The notes under the pieces were generated by a model, which searched no databases, was not told the origin of the DNA, and saw only the letters and a list, made by a program, of their open reading frames with translations. This document shows, piece after piece, positions 1 through 7,135 of a stretch of 13,978 bases of DNA. Numbering within the stretch: the stretch's first letter is position 1; each line of letters opens with the position of its first letter. This DNA comes from Balneolaceae bacterium (GTDB lineage: Bacteria > Bacteroidota > Rhodothermia > Balneolales > Balneolaceae): NCBI GenBank assembly GCA_021767245.1, contig JAASTO010000058.1, forward strand, positions 1 to 13,978, read 5' to 3'. The position numbers and the translations under genes were made by a program.

Positions 1-1365
1 GCCGCAACATTTGGCGGGATCGCCTGGTTCGATGGATTGAAATTTCAGAGTATTACCGTAGAAGATGGCCTTCCGGACGATGTATCCTATTTCATTCATA
101 AGAACTCTCAGGGTTATTATTGGATCGGTTCAACGGCTGGAGTAATACGGTTTGAAAGAGAAACGTATTTTAACTCCAATGAAAGAAACCGAAATCTGAG
201 TTTTAAGATCCTTAATAAAGAATTAGGATTGATAACCAACGAGTTGAATCTTGGAGCTGTGTATGAAGACAGTCAGGGTTCCATGTGGTTTGGTACGGTT
301 GAGGGGTTCAGCCGTTTCTTTCCGGAACGATATGAAGTTAGTCAGGTGCCCCCCTTAGTTCATATTACCGGAGTTAATGCCTCGGGTAGGGAATACGAAC
401 CGGACAGTGAATTCAAGTTATCACACAGAGAAAATTATGTAGAAATCAATTACACAGGGATCAATTATTCTGCTACTAATCAAATCCTATATGAATATCG
501 TTTAAGTGGAATCGATCCTGATTGGCAGAGAACAAACGGTAGAAGTGTGAAATATCCATCACTCCCGCCAGGTGATTACACGTTCAGAATACATGGCAGA
601 AATATTAATGGAGCATGGAGTCCTGATGTAGAGGAACTGAAGTTTGTCATTTCAGCCCCATTCTGGATGCAGTGGTGGTTCTGGGTACTTATGGCCTCTG
701 TGGTTATTGGGATCATCTATCTATTCTACAATTACTACAGGGCCCGTAAAATGATCGATATTGAACGGATGCGGGTGCGAATAGCGAGTGATCTTCATGA
801 TGATGTGGGCGCTAGCCTGACCGAGATCGCACTTCAATCAGACTTTTTACAAGCCGGCGAAGTTCAGGGAGAGATTCGCAAATCCTTAGCACAGATCGGG
901 GAACAGTGCCGAAAGATCGTATCCAGCCTTGACGATATTGTATGGTCGATCGACGCTAGGAATGATACCTTGGGTGACTTAACCGATCGTATGCAGGATT
1001 ATGTGTTAAACACCCTTGAAAAGAAAAACATGGATGTGTGGTACGATTTTGATAACCTTAATATGGATAACAAACTGCCCGTATCGGTTAAGGAGAATTT
1101 ATACCTGATCTTCAAGGAAGCCGTGAACAACATCGCCAAGTATTCTAATGGGGATAGGGTGGTCATTAAAATGGAAAATCAAAATGGAAGCTTTGAATTC
1201 TATATATTTGATAACGGCAATACGGGAAAAGGAACCAAAAAAACAGGACACGGACTTCGTAACATGGAAATGCGAGCAAAAAGGATCGGAGCAGATATTA
1301 ATATTAAAACAGAGAACGGTTTCTCGATCACCGTGAAAGGAACTTTAAAACCGAACCAAAGGTGA
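1..1365 (+). CDS. Sensor histidine kinase with Reg_prop and Y_Y_Y sensor domains (5' end missing)
   Basis: This is the C-terminal part of a membrane sensor kinase; the reading frame is open to the window edge, so the true start lies upstream. Numbering codons from base 1, two beta-propeller (Reg_prop) blades lie at about 22-51 (ending YYWIGSTAGVIRF) and 76-107 (MWFGTVEGFSRF). A Y_Y_Y domain follows at about 142-220, then one membrane helix at about 222-244. The cytoplasmic part is HisKA_3 dimerisation/phosphoacceptor (DLHDDVGASL, His266) and HATPase_c, with N-box EAVNNIAKYS (373-382), G1 DNGNTGKG (404-411) and G2 GHGLRNM (416-422). Propeller and Y_Y_Y should face the periplasm. On signal binding, His266 would be phosphorylated and the phosphate passed to the regulator four bases downstream. 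All catalytic boxes are present. The ligand is unknown; related proteins often sense glycans, but nothing here shows that. Confidence 0.93.
   Translation, partial: AATFGGIAWFDGLKFQSITVEDGLPDDVSYFIHKNSQGYYWIGSTAGVIRFERETYFNSNERNRNLSFKILNKELGLITNELNLGAVYEDSQGSMWFGTVEGFSRFFPERYEVSQVPPLVHITGVNASGREYEPDSEFKLSHRENYVEINYTGINYSATNQILYEYRLSGIDPDWQRTNGRSVKYPSLPPGDYTFRIHGRNINGAWSPDVEELKFVISAPFWMQWWFWVLMASVVIGIIYLFYNYYRARKMIDIERMRVRIASDLHDDVGASLTEIALQSDFLQAGEVQGEIRKSLAQIGEQCRKIVSSLDDIVWSIDARNDTLGDLTDRMQDYVLNTLEKKNMDVWYDFDNLNMDNKLPVSVKENLYLIFKEAVNNIAKYSNGDRVVIKMENQNGSFEFYIFDNGNTGKGTKKTGHGLRNMEMRAKRIGADINIKTENGFSITVKGTLKPNQR
1358..1364 (+). promoter_or_regulatory. Ribosome binding site of the response regulator, inside the kinase stop region
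   Basis: The sequence AAAGGTG overlaps the kinase stop codon (TGA at 1363-1365) and lies 5 bases before the ATG at 1370. The layout implies translational coupling of kinase and regulator. Confidence 0.6.
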
Positions 1366-1369
1366 CATT

Positions 1370-2002
1370 ATGGCCATCATCGGAATTGTAGAAGACAACA
1401 AAAAGATCAGAGATCTAATACAGCGATATCTTGATATGCAGAAAGATATGGAATGTCCGGTTGCGGTAGATTCTGTAGAAGAGATGCTGGAATATCTTGA
1501 AGAGCACAAACATCCGGATGTGATGCTGATGGATATACAGCTACCGGGCATGTCTGGGATCAAGGGTATGGAAGTTATCAAAGGTAAATACCCGGATATA
1601 GAGATCATCATGTTGACGGTTTACCATGATTCACACAAGATTTTCGATTCGTTGAAAGCAGGTGCGTCGGGATACTTACTCAAACATACATCACTGCCTG
1701 AGATAAAGGAATCCATTGAAAACCTGCTGAAAGGAGGAGCACCTATGTCACCGCAGATCGCCAGAAAAGTGATCTCACATTTTAACGAGGAAGCTCCCAA
1801 AAAGAATGAAGACAGTATGCTCACCAATCGTGAACAGGATATTGTGAACGGTTTGGTGGATGGATTGAGTTATAAGCTAATAGCAGACCGATATGATATT
1901 TCTATAGATACAGTGAGAGCTCATATCCGGAATATTTATAAAAAACTGCATGTGAATTCTAAAGCAGAAGTGATCGCGAAATCATTGAGAGGAGAAATTT
2001 AA
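1370..2002 (+). CDS. LuxR/NarL-family response regulator
   Basis: This 210-residue two-component regulator has a receiver domain at about 1-120 and a LuxR-type helix-turn-helix at about 147-210. The receiver has the acidic pair Glu8/Asp9, phosphoacceptor Asp55 (in LMDIQLPG), Thr83 and Lys105, so the full phosphorylation set is intact. The C-terminal domain carries LTNREQDIVNGLVDGLSYK and the recognition region TVRAHIRNIYKKL, standard for NarL/FixJ regulators. It starts 5 bases after the kinase stop codon and is almost surely co-transcribed with it as its cognate partner. A linker at 121-128 (KGGAPMSP) is encoded by a perfect Shine-Dalgarno followed by an in-frame ATG, discussed as a finding. 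The targets are unknown; the next genes downstream are the closest candidates. Confidence 0.95.
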   Translation: MAIIGIVEDNKKIRDLIQRYLDMQKDMECPVAVDSVEEMLEYLEEHKHPDVMLMDIQLPGMSGIKGMEVIKGKYPDIEIIMLTVYHDSHKIFDSLKAGASGYLLKHTSLPEIKESIENLLKGGAPMSPQIARKVISHFNEEAPKKNEDSMLTNREQDIVNGLVDGLSYKLIADRYDISIDTVRAHIRNIYKKLHVNSKAEVIAKSLRGEI

Positions 2003-2074
2003 CCTAACATTATCATGTGACTTATTTTCTCTTTCTTATGTTGCATATTCAGTGTACAAATTAATAATCACTTA

Positions 2075-2083
2075 GAAGGTGAG
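2075..2083 (+). promoter_or_regulatory. Ribosome binding site that sets the lipoprotein start at 2088
   Basis: AGAAGGTGA lies 4 bases before ATG 2088. A GTG at 2079 in the same frame sits inside this site and so is unlikely to be the start. Starting at 2088 also gives the more usual lipoprotein N-terminus, MKAPTLFNRL. Confidence 0.6.
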
Positions 2084-2087
2084 ACCC

Positions 2088-3620
2088 ATGAAAGCTCCAA
2101 CATTATTTAACCGACTGTCCCTATTAGTTATACCATTTCTCTTTTCGGGATGCTATACACAATTTCAGGCTTACGACAGAACTTCAGGTGAACAGGATCG
2201 CTATTCAGATTATTATGCCTGGGATGGATTTGAGGATGGAAGAGAGAATCCGGATGCAGTAAGGTCTTACGCCTACGATGAGTACAGAGAGGGGCAGGCC
2301 CGTAAAGCATACTCGGCTGATTACTATGATGAAGACTATGCTGAACTGGAAGAAGCGGGTATCTACTATAAAGATTATGAGACAGAGAAGTGGTATAAAG
2401 ATAACTATGCAGATAACGTCTATTGGAAAGGGTATGAAGATGGTTACGGCAACGGTTATGAAGACGGCTTTGATGGGGGATATGAAAGAGCGGCTCAAAA
2501 ATATGCAAGTAGATCTTACTTCTATGGTTACAAGCCATGGGCTTACAACAGCTGGTACCTGAATAGTCATCGATTCCACAGACATTTTATTTGGGGAGCC
2601 GGATTTGGTTTACACTTTGGTGGATTTAGTGGACTTTGGGTCTCTAACTGGCCTTACGACATGTACAGCCCATCCGGATATTGGTACTATGATAATTTTG
2701 GTTACTTGAGATATAACTATTATCCATACTATAGTTCGTTTGGTTATGGTTACGCAGGTTTTTACGGTAACCCCTACTATAATACACTGGTGATCTACAA
2801 CGATTATAACCGAACAAACCGCTACAGAAGAAGTGCTGAACTGTATCGGAAGGGTCCAAGAAACAGTGGGTTGGTCAACAGAGATTCATACAGAAGCAGA
2901 TCAAAGTCTGATTACACTCCCAGAACCAGAGGTTCATCTGTCAGATCCAGAGGCATAAACAGCAGTACAAGAGTCAGAAGTACCGGCAGATCCGGATCAA
3001 TAGGTAGAAGTTCAGGAAACGTGACCCGTTCAAGAGGAACTTCCGGCAGCGGATCTAGCCGATCACGAGGATCAGGAAATAACATCAATCGTTCAAGATC
3101 CGGTGATGCAGGTTCTGGTGCATCCGTTGGAAGATCAAGAACCAACAACCGATCAGGCAGTGGCGTAACCAGATCCCGGACGTCATCTGATAATAGTTCT
3201 TCAAGAAGCAGAGGGTCAGGTAACCTGAGTTCAAGCAACAGCAGAAATGATATCGAAAGATCTTCTGTATCACGGATCAGTCGTTCCATGTACTCCGTTC
3301 CTGTAAAAAGGGTGGAAACTAACAGAAGAGTAAATATCAGCAGAAGCTCATTTTTAAATAACAGAAGCACATTTAGAACTGCACAGCCTAGAGGTACTTT
3401 TGATCTGAAACTTGGAAATGGAAATGTTAGAAGTAGCAAGAGTACTTCAGTGTTTGGGCGCACAATCCGCAAAGCGATCAACAACTCTTCATCCAGAAGC
3501 AGTAATGTAAGCCGTAGTTCTAAAACTCGAAGCGTTACTCGTAGTACAAATACTCGCAGCAGTTCAAAAAGTACTTCCAGAAGTTCAGGTTCAAGCAAAC
3601 GTTCGCGCGGCGGGAACTAA
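2088..3620 (+). CDS. Lipoprotein with Tyr/acidic-rich and Ser/Arg-rich low-complexity regions, function unknown
   Basis: I do not recognise a defined family or catalytic motif. The 510-residue product begins with a lipoprotein signal, MKAPTLFNRL to FLFSGC, with Cys22 the likely lipidated residue. Three composition blocks follow. Residues 23-135 are acidic and Tyr-rich with Asp/Glu-Gly-Tyr motifs such as GYEDGYGNGYEDGFDGGY. Residues 140-245 are rich in Tyr, Gly, Phe and Trp. Residues 250-510 are dominated by Ser, Arg and Gly, with many RSRG or RSS units, interrupted by a less biased stretch at about 397-465. The tail is strongly basic and the first block strongly acidic. Similar Tyr-rich then Ser/Arg-rich proteins are common, unassigned, in Bacteroidota. 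It lies 85 bases after the regulator and 44 bases before the barrel gene. A surface or periplasmic structural/adhesive role is possible but unproven. Confidence 0.85.
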   Translation: MKAPTLFNRLSLLVIPFLFSGCYTQFQAYDRTSGEQDRYSDYYAWDGFEDGRENPDAVRSYAYDEYREGQARKAYSADYYDEDYAELEEAGIYYKDYETEKWYKDNYADNVYWKGYEDGYGNGYEDGFDGGYERAAQKYASRSYFYGYKPWAYNSWYLNSHRFHRHFIWGAGFGLHFGGFSGLWVSNWPYDMYSPSGYWYYDNFGYLRYNYYPYYSSFGYGYAGFYGNPYYNTLVIYNDYNRTNRYRRSAELYRKGPRNSGLVNRDSYRSRSKSDYTPRTRGSSVRSRGINSSTRVRSTGRSGSIGRSSGNVTRSRGTSGSGSSRSRGSGNNINRSRSGDAGSGASVGRSRTNNRSGSGVTRSRTSSDNSSSRSRGSGNLSSSNSRNDIERSSVSRISRSMYSVPVKRVETNRRVNISRSSFLNNRSTFRTAQPRGTFDLKLGNGNVRSSKSTSVFGRTIRKAINNSSSRSSNVSRSSKTRSVTRSTNTRSSSKSTSRSSGSSKRSRGGN

Positions 3621-3664
3621 GCGGATCATTTAAAACAGACGGTATCATTAAATCAGGCTAATCA

Positions 3665-5179
3665 ATGAAGAGACTATACCTACTCTTAGTAACTGTAGTA
3701 TATTTTAGCGGTTCTCTGCTGGCTCAAAACGGATTGAGTCCTGCCAGTTACCCGAACCTGGCATTGGAATTCAGCAATCAAAATATGAATGGAAACCCTT
3801 TGTCTTTTATGCCTTCTGTAGCAGATGGTTATGGGTTTGGTAGTTATGTGGATAATCCGGCCTCCATGGCGTTTCTGAAGGAATCTCAGTTTTCATTTAG
3901 TCTATTCAATCAAAATACTCAAACCGAGAACACCTATTTAGGAAATGAAATTGATGCAGAACATTCAGCCACTAAACTCGGTGATATGGGGTTTGTGTAT
4001 AAATTCCCAACAAGGCAGGGAAGTTTTGTAATTGGAGGTGGGTATAATCGTACTGCCTCCACAAACAATGCTTATCGGGTATCCGGGCGGAATAACGATA
4101 ATACGATCACCGATTCATTTCTGGATCCGAACAGTGAGTATAACGAGCTGGCTTTTCAAACCTACGCTATCGATTGGGGTGATGTTGATTCAACCTATCT
4201 GGAGTCCATTTTCAGAATTGGTTTCCCACCGGGCACCTTTCCGGGAATTGATCAGGAAGCCGATATCAAGCATTCCACATATATGGGGGAGTATTCTTTC
4301 TTTGCTGCCACAGAATTCATGAAAGACCTGTTTTTCGGATTTTCAGCCAGTTATGTATCAGGAGAATACACCTACCGGCGCGATTTTCTTGAGTACGATT
4401 CACAAAATGACTATGACGGTACATTTATAGAAGGCAGTGATATAGATAATATATTTGTTCAGGATGAGATTGACATCGATGTGTATGGTGGAAAATTTCG
4501 AGCCGGGATCGTTTACAAAATATTTTCAGGCGTGAACATTGGAGCGAGTTATATGCTTCCTGCAACCATAAGAGTTTCAGAGAATTACTACTCGTCCATA
4601 GAAACTTCTCTGGATGATGGCTCAGAACCATTCTTTTACGATGTAGCAAGTGATGGCAGTTTCCGGTATCGAATTGAACAGCCCGGCGAACTTAAGATAG
4701 GAGCAGCCTTAAATGATCTTGCTGGTTTCTCAGTATCAGCTTCAGCTGAGTATATTAACTATGAGAACATGAAGATCGACTTTATATCAGACAGCGACCT
4801 GAGGCTTGTGGATGAGGTAGATTTGAGGGCACAGCAGGAAGACCTGAACGGTTTTATGGAATCGAATTATAATTCAGTGACCAACTTCAAGATCGGGGTT
4901 GGCAAACAACTTAATGATCAGGCAGGGATTCGCGCAGCTTATTCATTCAAACCGGCAATAAGTGAATTAACTCCCGGAGATACCAAGATTTATTCAGCAG
5001 GATTTGATATCAAGCTGGGCAACGGATTCATTATGGATGTTTCAGGGCATTACCTGAAGAAGGATGATCGTTCTGAATTGTATAATTACATCGACTTTGA
5101 TGATCAGCCTCAGTCTACAACATTTGATATCTCTAAAAAGGATATAAGAATCCAAGTAGGTTTTAAAGTCTTATTTTAA
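3665..5179 (+). CDS. Outer-membrane beta-barrel protein, FadL/OmpP1/TodX-like
   Basis: This 504-residue protein has a classic signal peptide (MKRLYLLLVTVVYFSGSLLA, cut before Gln21). The NPASMAF motif at 64-70 resembles the conserved NPA of the FadL N-terminal hatch. The rest consists of alternating beta-strand patterns with many Gly and aromatic residues, and the chain ends in VGFKVLF with a terminal Phe, as expected for Bam-assembled barrels. Members of this family move hydrophobic compounds such as fatty acids or aromatics across the outer membrane; the substrate here cannot be read from sequence. It starts 44 bases after the Ser/Arg-rich lipoprotein with no terminator between, so the two are probably one operon. 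A weak AGG at 3655-3657 is the only ribosome-site candidate. Alternative: another OM barrel family of similar size. Confidence 0.7.
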   Translation: MKRLYLLLVTVVYFSGSLLAQNGLSPASYPNLALEFSNQNMNGNPLSFMPSVADGYGFGSYVDNPASMAFLKESQFSFSLFNQNTQTENTYLGNEIDAEHSATKLGDMGFVYKFPTRQGSFVIGGGYNRTASTNNAYRVSGRNNDNTITDSFLDPNSEYNELAFQTYAIDWGDVDSTYLESIFRIGFPPGTFPGIDQEADIKHSTYMGEYSFFAATEFMKDLFFGFSASYVSGEYTYRRDFLEYDSQNDYDGTFIEGSDIDNIFVQDEIDIDVYGGKFRAGIVYKIFSGVNIGASYMLPATIRVSENYYSSIETSLDDGSEPFFYDVASDGSFRYRIEQPGELKIGAALNDLAGFSVSASAEYINYENMKIDFISDSDLRLVDEVDLRAQQEDLNGFMESNYNSVTNFKIGVGKQLNDQAGIRAAYSFKPAISELTPGDTKIYSAGFDIKLGNGFIMDVSGHYLKKDDRSELYNYIDFDDQPQSTTFDISKKDIRIQVGFKVLF

Positions 5180-6276
5180 AGCCACTTCTTTTTTCTGAAA
5201 TATATGAGCATGAAAATAGTAGTGATGATCATCACTATCCATACAGCAGGATAAGCCCACTTTACTGAAAGCTCAGGCATATACTCAAAATTCATTCCGT
5301 AGATACCCGCTAAAAACGTCAATGGTATAAAAATGGTGGCAATGATGGTCAATACCTTCATGACCTCATTCATTTTATTGCTGACCTGAGACATATACAT
5401 ATCCAGCATACCAATGATCATATCCCGATAGTTTTCAATCCCATCAATGATCTGTACCAGGTGGTCATGAACATCCCGAAAATAGATCTTATTATCTTCG
5501 TTTATAAGGGGAGATTCCTCCCTGAGTAAATTATTGAGGCTGTCACGGAGTGGCCAGATCGCTTTTCTGAAATACAGGACCTTTCTTCTCAAAGCATGAA
5601 TTTGTTCAGGTATGTCGTCATCAACATTGGTCAGAATGTGTTCCTCAAGAACTTCAATTTCATCCCCTAATCTTTCCATGACCTTGAAGTAATGATCGAC
5701 CACGGTATCCAGCAGGGCATAGGCAAGATAATCCGGTCCTTCTTTACGAAGTCTTGGAGCATTATTCCTTAACCGATGAAGAACCGGTTCAAAGATCGGA
5801 AAATCATCTTCCTGAAATGACAAGACACTGTCCTCGCTTAATACAATGCTTACCTGTTCCACATTCAGCTCACCGGTTTCCTCGACAATACTCATCATGC
5901 GAAGTACGAAAAATACCTGATCGGGATACTCCTCGATCTTGGCTCTTTGATTGGTATTCAAGATGTCTTCCTGAATAAGCGGGTGAAGTCCAAAATATTC
6001 CCAGATCTCTTTCAGTTTATCAACATCGTGTAAACCCAATACGTTTATCCAAGTTTTTGAGGGAGATTCCAAGTAGGGTTTACTTTCTTCAATATTAGAA
6101 ATATCATACTCACCTAACTGATGTACATCATAATCACAGAGATTCAGTTGTACATTTTCGATCCGTTTTTCGCCGGTAAAATGCAGGGTTCCGGGAGCCT
6201 GTCCGGGTTTTTTGGAATGTTTTCTATGACGAAGAAAATGGGGGACAGGAATTCTTCTGGATAACTTTTTTACCAT
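5176..6276 (-). CDS. corA: CorA-family divalent cation channel
   Basis: This 366-residue protein matches Thermotoga maritima CorA (as I recall its sequence) nearly end to end: PGTLHFTGEK near the start, TWINVLGLHD, GLHPLIQEDILN, YFRDVHDH, the stalk segment SNKMNEVMKVLTIIATIFIP, and the signature YGMNFEYMPEL with GMN at 327-329. It ends in the basic RKKKWL typical of this group. Two membrane helices lie at about 305-325 and 342-360; the large N-terminal domain is cytoplasmic and the functional form is a pentamer. It carries Mg2+ and possibly Co2+ or other divalent ions inward. Asp104 (in EDILN) and the RDVHDH aspartates, positions linked to metal sensing in the family, are kept. Its stop codon overlaps that of the convergent barrel gene. 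No clear Shine-Dalgarno precedes the ATG. Confidence 0.95.
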   Translation of the reverse strand: MVKKLSRRIPVPHFLRHRKHSKKPGQAPGTLHFTGEKRIENVQLNLCDYDVHQLGEYDISNIEESKPYLESPSKTWINVLGLHDVDKLKEIWEYFGLHPLIQEDILNTNQRAKIEEYPDQVFFVLRMMSIVEETGELNVEQVSIVLSEDSVLSFQEDDFPIFEPVLHRLRNNAPRLRKEGPDYLAYALLDTVVDHYFKVMERLGDEIEVLEEHILTNVDDDIPEQIHALRRKVLYFRKAIWPLRDSLNNLLREESPLINEDNKIYFRDVHDHLVQIIDGIENYRDMIIGMLDMYMSQVSNKMNEVMKVLTIIATIFIPLTFLAGIYGMNFEYMPELSVKWAYPAVWIVMIITTIFMLIYFRKKKWL

Positions 6277-6308
6277 GGGATAGGGTCAATTAATTGTGTT
6301 CAGTCATT

Positions 6309-6338
6309 AGTATAAATAAAAAAAGTCCTGCATGTTAA
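6309..6338 (-). promoter_or_regulatory. Possible corA promoter overlapping the upstream terminator
   Basis: On the minus strand, TTAACA (6338-6333) and TATACT (6314-6309) are 18 bases apart, matching sigma70 boxes at 5/6 and 5/6. The -35 box lies in the apex of the terminator hairpin. Transcription would begin near 6302, about 25 bases before the corA ATG. This is pattern matching only, and FCB-group promoters can differ from this consensus. Confidence 0.35.
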
Positions 6339-6352
6339 CATGCAGGACTTTT
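6318..6352 (-). terminator. Intrinsic terminator after the ompA-like gene
   Basis: Bases 6321-6352 form a perfect 32-base palindrome (16-base arms, with TTAA at the tip), including the GC-bearing arm AGTCCTGCATG. Read on the minus strand, the hairpin is followed by a run of seven T (complement of 6318-6324), so it fits a Rho-independent terminator for the minus-strand gene ending at 6380. Read on the plus strand it is followed only by four T, and no plus-strand gene runs into it. Confidence 0.85.
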
Positions 6353-6379
6353 AAATGGAAAAACAAACTAAAAAGTTTA

Positions 6380-7066
6380 TTAGTTACCTATACGACCTTC
6401 TTCAGCAGCTTTTTTGAGTTCATCATTTGCCCAGATCGCGATCTCAACCCGGCGATTTTGTTGTCGACCTGCATCAGTATCGTTGGTTGCCACGGGTTGT
6501 TCTTCTCCATAACCTACAATGGTCATCCTTTCAGAATCAACTCCGGTGAAAGCGGCATACTCTGCAACAGAACGTGCTCTTTTCTCAGACAAGTCCTGAT
6601 TGTAGGCTTCAGAACCACGACTGTCGGTATGACCACCAAACATGATGTTGGTGTCTTCATACTTTTTCAGGATCTCTGATAGTTTGGCAATATTTTCTTT
6701 GGATTGTTCTTTAAGTTCAAAGGAGTCAAAATCGAAAAGAATACCAGAGTCAAAAGTGATCTTGATTCCTTCTCCAACCCGTTCTACAGTGGCATTCTCA
6801 AGATCTTCTTCAAGTTCTCGCGCCTGACGGTCCATATAGTTACCGATGGCCGCACCTGTAGCTCCACCCACAGCTGCCCCCACAATGGCACCGGTTGTCG
6901 TGTTGCCGGCTGCTTTACCTATCACAGCTCCTGCTAATGCACCTGCACCGGCTCCAATGGTAGTACCTTTCGCAGTTTTACTCCAGTTCTGACATGCAGA
7001 GAATGGAAGAACCAATAATAACCCGATTATTATATATTTTAAACTTTGTGTTTTCATAGTACTCAT
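6380..7066 (-). CDS. OmpA-family lipoprotein with glycine zipper (YiaD-like)
   Basis: This product of up to 228 residues begins with a lipoprotein signal ending LPFSAC, with Cys25 the likely lipid anchor. An in-frame ATG three codons in (7057) gives the more usual MKTQSLKYII start and may be the real one. Residues 34-76 are a glycine-zipper stretch (GAGAGALAGAVIG, GAIVGAAVGGATGAAIG) that probably inserts in or packs on a membrane. Residues 97-212 are an OmpA C-terminal domain with GGHTDSRGS and NQDLSEKRARSV; Asp148 and Arg163 are the expected residues for binding diaminopimelate in peptidoglycan. The role inferred is anchoring the outer membrane to the cell wall. It is set apart from the upstream ybbP-like gene by 69 bases and closed by a strong terminator, so it is probably its own unit. 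Confidence 0.93.
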   Translation of the reverse strand: MSTMKTQSLKYIIIGLLLVLPFSACQNWSKTAKGTTIGAGAGALAGAVIGKAAGNTTTGAIVGAAVGGATGAAIGNYMDRQARELEEDLENATVERVGEGIKITFDSGILFDFDSFELKEQSKENIAKLSEILKKYEDTNIMFGGHTDSRGSEAYNQDLSEKRARSVAEYAAFTGVDSERMTIVGYGEEQPVATNDTDAGRQQNRRVEIAIWANDELKKAAEEGRIGN

Positions 7067-7096
7067 CTCATTAGTTGATATTCATTGTTTTTAAAC

Positions 7097-7126
7097 AACA
7101 TAAGATAAAAAAGTTCCGCTTAGCAA
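7097..7126 (-). promoter_or_regulatory. Possible promoter of the ompA-like gene
   Basis: In the 69-base gap upstream, the minus strand has TTGCTA (7126-7121) and TATGTT (7102-7097) 18 bases apart, each matching the sigma70 boxes at 4/6. It is the best candidate in the gap, but weak. Confidence 0.22.
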
Positions 7127-7135
7127 TACTCTTTA

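Noticed and set aside
37..39. TTG as the start of the sensor kinase
   Set aside because: The frame is open to base 1 and continues propeller-like sequence, and a start here would remove most of the sensor domain. The gene is cut by the window edge.
2041..2068. TTGCAT and AATAAT, 16 bases apart, as a promoter for the lipoprotein gene
   Set aside because: Transcription would begin at about the ribosome binding site, leaving almost no leader. The boxes are also weak matches in AT-rich DNA.
2079..2081. GTG as the start of the Ser/Arg-rich lipoprotein
   Set aside because: The GTG lies inside the Shine-Dalgarno for the ATG at 2088, and the ATG gives a normal lipoprotein signal.
2128..2585. Two overlapping minus-strand reading frames opposite the Tyr-rich part of the lipoprotein
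   Set aside because: Tyr codons TAT/TAC read antisense give ATA/GTA, so stop codons are rare by composition. Neither product resembles a protein family.
2912..3598. A 228-codon leucine/glutamate-rich reading frame on the minus strand, opposite the Ser/Arg tail
   Set aside because: It is the mirror of Ser/Arg codons read antisense, which yields Leu, Glu, Asp and Pro. It has no ribosome site or family signature and lies wholly inside the lipoprotein gene.
7085..7098. Palindrome TTGTTT-TT-AAACAA as a terminator of ybbP
   Set aside because: The stem has one G/C pair per arm and no T-run follows it on the minus strand. It probably reflects AT-rich sequence in the upstream region of the ompA-like gene.
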